This document shows, one piece after another, positions 58,958 through 64,000 of a stretch of DNA of 64,000 nucleotides (position 1 is its first letter; each line of letters begins with the position of its first letter). Origin of the DNA: Lutjanus erythropterus (taxonomy: Eukaryota; Chordata; Actinopteri; Lutjaniformes; Lutjanidae). The stretch lies in the NCBI GenBank assembly GCA_020091685.1, contig CM034594.1, forward strand, positions 40,029,594 through 40,093,593, given 5' to 3'. Made by a program: the position numbers and the translations under genes. The notes below the pieces were generated by a model. The model searched no databases. It saw only the letters and a list, made by a program, of their open reading frames with translations, and was not told the DNA's origin.

Positions 58958-60184
58958 CTTTATGACTTGAGAGCAGCACAGAGTAATGTTGAGAGCGTGA
59001 CCATGACAGCTCTGTACATTATGTGCTTGACCTCAGTGAACCCTCAGCGATCTTAAAGCTCACTCACTCATGCTAACACCGACGTAAAGGTGGCAGGAGG
59101 CACACACTCACAGTGCAGCCACAGTGATGTCCACTGAAGGTGAACTAGACGACGCCATCGCCACCCTCCATGAATCATACGTGAAGAGCTTCTGAAGTGC
59201 AACTGTTGCTTTGATTCTGGTGTCTGGTGGCAGCAAACTTTGATTTCAATAGTAGCAAGAATTCCACTCTCTGGCTTTGAGTAACTATTCGCTTGGTCAT
59301 AGTAGCAAAGTAGCACATGGCGGCACTTCAGGGCGTCCATTTTTGTTGGTGCCACGAGGTTCTTTTCTCTCCCGACTGGTTGCTTGAGCTATTTTTCCAT
59401 TTCTTTCTGCCTTGCGCCTTACATTTGCTCTCAGGAGGCCATCGCTCTCCTGGGAGTCATTTGCAGCGCATTTTCTTAACTGACACCATGATCCATCGAT
59501 ATTTGACTTAGGCCTATCGCACCGTAGCTAATATCTGGTAGTAATGGGGCGTAGCATGAGTATTGATGACAACTCATCTTCATGGATGCTTCCCTTCATT
59601 TAGGTTGATGCTTAATCCCATGCACTTGCGGATCTCAAATTTTAGGAAGTGGGAATTAGGCTGGGTGCTAGACATGAGCTGCTGCAAAGCCCGACATGGC
59701 TGCACATGAAAAACTTTTTGGTTCGAAATATTTGACAGGATGTTATCTGACATATTATTCAGTAAGATTCATATACGTTATTCTGACAAAGATTGCATTT
59801 CAAGCCTGACATCTCAAACCGCAGTGACCCTGATCAATAAATGCCTCTTTTTGGCATCACAAGCATGACAGTTTGCTTTCATTCTTGACCTTGAAAGGTA
59901 TATTCACCCCCAAGCCCCCCCCCCCAGTTCCATTTATTCAGCTGACAACAGCTGGATGTGATGTTCCTTCATCCTGTCTCAGTGTATCAACCGTGACGGC
60001 GTGGATTCCCAGAGATGCTTCCGTTCTGTTGTTAATGAACTAATATGGATTATAACTTGAACCCCCTCTGCGCTGCTAATCTGCTGCTTTAGCAACTCTC
60101 TTATGTAACGCCTCTGTCAGCCCCGTGTCTTTCTTCTTCCATCCATGTCTCTTGCCTCAAAATCGTTTTTTTTTATTTGCTCAG
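58957..60184. other. non-coding stretch, putative intron
   Basis: No repeat family or gene recognised. A C-run sits at 59917-59929. Confidence 0.4.
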
Positions 60185-60227
60185 GCCGGTGAACAAACAC
60201 TAACCTGGAGCAGTCAGTGTCTAGCCG
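60185..60227 (+). ncRNA. candidate 43-bp exon of the miRNA host lncRNA
   Basis: The acceptor is a T-rich tract then ATTTGCTCAG (AG at 60183-60184). The donor is TAGCCG|GTAAGC at 60228. The exon begins GCCGGTGAACAAAC. If the previous exon is 56908-56965, mir-125b lies inside the intron between them. The frame arriving from 41221 meets TGA at about 60190. No transcript evidence is available here. Confidence 0.4.
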
Positions 60228-60326
60228 GTAAGCTCGAAAAGGGGCTGCAGGCTTGCTCTCCATTGTTCGACTGCTCCGCACACTGTCTGTACACTGTGTC
60301 CCCATGGCTGAGGCAGACATGGAGGA

Positions 60327-60331
60327 TAGAC

Positions 60332-60362
<31 letters not shown>
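60327..60362. repeat. (GACA)n microsatellite
   Basis: About eight GACA units, slightly interrupted. Confidence 0.9.
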
Positions 60363-61192
60363 ACGACTGGTGGGCATATACCCGCCTCGATAAGCTGCTT
60401 CATCGCCCCAGTGTTGATTAAATTTTTGACAAAAGGGATAAGGGTCGATCAGTGTCGTCTGGGAAGCCGAATTCTGATCTGATCTAAAATTTCAGACAGG
60501 CTTAATGAAAATGTGTCCAAAAATGTTAATCTTATTCTTTGACTGGTTCTTTGAGAACCTTTTACCGAGCAGCTTCAGGTGTGACGCCCTGTAAAACCTG
60601 TAATGACACCTGCCTGACTTGGATCCTGCACCAGTAAGTCTCAGAGATTTACCAGTCCAGATTTCAGTTTCAGTCTCCCACAGTGGTCTAAATGCAGCTT
60701 TTGTGGCTCGAAATATCCGTATCGGTTGATTCTGTGTGCCAGCAGGCTGCTGCTGATTGATGTAATCCCTTTTAAGGTGGACCTTTGTTAAGGTGGACTG
60801 TGGAAAGTACAGTGGACACCCAGTGGATGACTTAAATCTAATGAAGAGGGAGTTCAGGGCGCAGTAGCTCAGGTGTGCGTGTGGAAGGTGTGTTGGATGG
60901 GTTGCTGCAGGGTTAACGCCCAAAGCGCCGCGGGAAAACGTTTCGGGAATCAGCCCGATCGGACCGAGAATTAAAGTTCAATTACTGATCAGGGACATCG
61001 ATCTGCGCATTGCGAAAAAGCGTCGAACGGGGCGGCAGACGGCGGGGCGATACGGCGAGACGTTTCTTTGTGGCAGCCGTGCTGAGTTTACAGTCACCAT
61101 TCTGCAGTTTTTTTTTCTGCCACTCCCTTCAACACACAGCCCCGGCTCGGCTGCAGGCGGGAGAAGCACACTCATCAATAATCAGAGCTGGT

Positions 61193-61195
<3 letters not shown>
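60363..61195. other. non-coding stretch
   Basis: A CpG-rich patch lies at 60915-61085. No gene recognised. Confidence 0.4.
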
Positions 61196-61232
<37 letters not shown>

Positions 61233-61721
61233 GCTTCCTACAGTATCTGTCAGCATGTCTGTAATGTCTGTGTGTGTGTGTGTGTGTGTGTGCTAGTGTG
61301 TGTTTAGCAGTTCTTCCCACTGCAGAGGAGTTCACTACCCCTTCCTTCCAGTCTGTCGGTGAAACAAGATGGCGTCGCAGCTCCACGTGGGCTCATGCCC
61401 ACTACCTATGGCACAGCGGAGGTCGTTCTTTTGGAAATCACACACCTGGGGCGCATATATCCGCCTCGGAGCTGAAACTGCTGAGGCGCTTCTTCTTCTT
61501 CTTCAGTACTGTATCTTGGCCGACTTTGAGAGATTTAGGATTTGGGGCAGATCCAGTGCTTTCATTGTTTTGCTTGTTGGTTTTTTCACTCAGTCTGCGC
61601 ATCAGCTGCCAAACTGTACACTGTTTTGTCTGCAATCTGGGTGTTTTTTTTATTTTTTTTTATTTCCATGCGCCGGTTGGGCGGATGAGTACATTTCCAG
61701 CATGATTTGTCTGTATCTGTG

Positions 61722-61762
<41 letters not shown>

Positions 61763-61925
61763 TCCCTGACTCAGGCTAAAGCCAGTTTAAAGGAGCTTGG
61801 GGATTGTGCGCAGCCACATCACACCAGCAGATTAACCAGACTACACACTAACCTCATTAATCTGAGAGAGACTAATGTCACCAACAATGTGTCAGCAGTC
61901 ACACACACACACACACACACACACA
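61196..61925. repeat. cluster of four TG/CA microsatellites
   Basis: (TG)n at 61196-61222, 61269-61292 and 61724-61760; (CA)n at 61900-61925. The sequence between is not repetitive and contains only short open frames. Confidence 0.85.
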
Positions 61926-62479
61926 AACATTTCAAAGTGTCCCCTTTGTCTCTACCTCACAGACAGCCAGGTAGTGATGACTGGAGGCCCAGGCTGAGCC
62001 CATCTCCTCTTCAGTGTCACTGCTGTCCTGCTCCAGGTCATGTTGGATTTAAAGACGTGCTGGAAATCCCCCGAATGAATCAACATTTAACCCTTTCCTG
62101 CCACGTCAACCAAAACGCTGCTTTATTTCTTTTCGGGGATGTTTGAAAGGAAAGAGCTGAAGCACGTTGGCTGTGGTCGACGTTTTTGGATAATTTTCTG
62201 CCTCAGCAGCCTTTATACCAGGAAGCTGTGCAGATGTGAATCAGCCATTATGTGTCTGCACAGAGATTTGATTTGGGGTGTTTCGAGCTGCCTCCTCTTT
62301 CTTTATTCAACTGAGCTGGCGAGTTTTTTGAAGGATCGTATCTGTGATCTGTTTGATGATGATGTGCTCGTCAGATATCAGAACACCAACAGATCTCTGA
62401 CTGGATCTCAGCTCTTTAAAAGGATGCTGAGAACCCTTTTATGCCATATATGACGTTTTTTTTGTCTAAATCTTTTGTT
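61926..62479. other. non-coding stretch, nothing specific
   Basis: The open frame at 62139-62453 has no recognisable domain. Confidence 0.4.
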
Positions 62480-62770
62480 TAGAGCTGCAACTATTAGTCG
62501 ATTAATCTATTGGTCGATTTTGATCAATTAATCATTTTTGTTTTTTAAGCAGAGGTGCCATTTATTTGCTGTTTCCAGCTTCTAAATATTGAATTTGATG
62601 TTGCTCTGTGTCATGCATGATATTTAACTGGACGTCTTTGTGTTTTGGACTGTTGGTCAGACAAAATAAGGTTTATAAAGACGTCCCCTTGGAAATTATA
62701 ACAGGGATTTTTCACTATTTTCAACTTTTTTGAGAGAATAACCTACACATTAATGAATAATGAATATAAC
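62480..62770 (+). mobile_element. AT-rich element (GCTGCAACGATTAAT family), + copy
   Basis: It starts TAGAGCTGCAACTATTAGTC and contains GTCAGACAAAATAAGG and AAAGACGTCCCCTTGG. The 3' end is decayed. Confidence 0.75.
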
Positions 62771-62865
62771 TGTGGGAAACTGATGTGTTACAGCAAGAAA
62801 AACTAGAATACGATATCCTTTATATGCGTCTACTAAAGCCTATAACTGTTAAATACTCTTCTGTA

Positions 62866-63170
62866 GGGTTGCAGCTAACAATTATTTTCAGTTTTGATTA
62901 ATTAGATTATTTCCTCGATTAATCGATTAGCTGTTTGATCTGTAAAGTGGCAGAAGATGGCTTTTCCCAAGGCTCAAGATGATGTTCCTCAAAACGTCTT
63001 GTTTTCTCCACAAGTCAAAGATAATCAGTTCGCTATTATAGAGGAGTAAGGAAACCAGAAAATATTCACATTTGGACGTTTTTTAAAATTAAAAAATAAC
63101 TCAAAGGGATTAATCGATCATCAAAACAGCCGGCAAGTAATTTAATATTTGATTAATCACTGCAGCGCTA
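62866..63170 (-). mobile_element. AT-rich element (GCTGCAACGATTAAT family), - copy
   Basis: It starts TAGGGTTGCAGCTAACAATT, contains CCTCGATTAATCGATTAGCT, and ends ATTAATCACTGCAGCGCTA, the reverse orientation of the copy at 62480. Confidence 0.85.
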
Positions 63171-63304
63171 CTATACTGCACAGCATTTTAATCCGAAACA
63201 ATTAATCCTCCACTGATAATGTGATATTGATAATTACACAAATGATACATTTTTGCTAATAATCCAGCACCTCTTAAAGATATCGTACGTTCTACAGTTA
63301 CAGA

Positions 63305-63650
63305 CCAGGGCTGCACAATATGTTAAAAAAAAAGAAGTCATATTGCGATTCTTTTGTGGGATTGATCATTTTTGAATTACAATTTTTACTGAAAAAACAA
63401 AACTGTTAAAATCATGATGATGTGATATTTATTGAGGTCTGCACCAAACAAACGTTTTCTTTAATATGGAGAACAAGATTTTTAGCCTAGATCGTCTCTG
63501 CAGCCCTACAGTACCTCATTATGATGCTGTTTACTCACACATCTATTCTTTTTCAGTAAATTGTGATTTGGTTTCTGGTTCTGTGACTTGGATCTTGCAC
63601 TTGGCCATGTTACGATTTCAATAATACTGTGATTGACTGTGCAGCCTTAC
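63305..63650. mobile_element. GGGCTGCACAATAT-type dispersed element
   Basis: Left end CAGGGCTGCACAATATG; right end GATTGACTGTGCAGCCTTA; the ends are loosely inverted. The interior has ATATTGCGATTCTTTTG and AATCATGATGATGTGATAT. Confidence 0.65.
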
Positions 63651-64000
63651 AACAGACCTCCCTCGTCATTTGAGGCTAATTTATTCATCTAAAACGCACA
63701 GTGAAGAAAGTTAGAGATGAATTTAGCTTTTTTTTTCCCCCAGTTCTTCTATAGATATTGCAATAATACCGTTCTCATGAATCCTTCTGGCAACAGTAAT
63801 GTGACAAATGTGACAGTCCTCCCCTCCATCAAACTATTCACTCAAGTCCAGTTTGTAGAAGTTTTTTATAGCAACATTCTTGTCTCCTTGATTTTTAAAC
63901 ACTTTGTTCACACCTTCCTCTGTTACTGTTGTGTTGTATTAACTGGCTTCCAGCTCAACTTTTCTTTATTTCACACGTGACTTTTCAATATGTTGCATAT
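63651..64000. other. non-coding stretch, nothing specific
   Basis: The open frame running to 63980 has no recognisable motif. Confidence 0.4.

Overview
The window is animal nuclear DNA, almost certainly from a teleost and probably a percomorph fish. It is AT-rich, full of (TG)n/(CA)n runs, and packed with short non-autonomous transposons of types familiar from fish genomes. I find no convincing protein-coding gene: every long open frame is low-complexity, repeat-derived or unsupported by codon structure.

The main content is a conserved microRNA cluster on the + strand, read from exact mature sequences and hairpin arms: mir-100 (44681-44764), let-7a-2 (47751-47823) and mir-125b-1 (57833-57920). 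Their order, strand and 3p arms match the vertebrate mir-100/let-7a-2/mir-125b-1 locus, whose human host is the long non-coding RNA MIR100HG. Candidate + strand exons fit a host transcript: one ending at 41235, one ending at 56004 (perhaps an alternative first exon), 56908-56965 and 60185-60227, with a possible distal exon at 3073-3132. If the exons are right, all three hairpins are intronic, mir-100 and let-7a in one long intron and mir-125b in the next. Joined, the exons carry only a very short open frame, as expected of a non-coding host.

Layout. 1-13 kb: a 42-bp minisatellite, several dispersed elements, a truncated antisense LINE and a GGTTCT-rich fold-back element. 13-26 kb: one candidate conserved non-coding block, repeats, and a strand-asymmetric minisatellite. 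25.6-26.8 kb: a second candidate conserved block followed by a G-rich tract. 27-36 kb: tandem and inverted repeats, a hAT-like element with 8-bp target duplications, and a 617-bp palindromic element. 37.4-39.7 kb: a local tandem array. 40-41.2 kb: a purine/pyrimidine-biased segment ending at a splice donor. 42.3-43.8 kb: a triplicated element just upstream of mir-100. 45.0-49.1 kb: two hAT-like elements with intact 8-bp target duplications, one on each side of let-7a. 50-54 kb: nested elements and a SINE. 54.7-57.4 kb: a CpG-, GA/CT- and TG-rich promoter-like region. 57.4-64 kb: mir-125b, a small candidate exon, microsatellites and AT-rich repeats.

miR-100, let-7a and miR-125b are usually produced from one primary transcript and act together in developmental timing and differentiation. 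The features most likely to control them here are the 40-41 kb and 54.7-57.4 kb segments and the candidate conserved blocks. The conserved blocks and exons are judged by eye and need alignment or RNA evidence.
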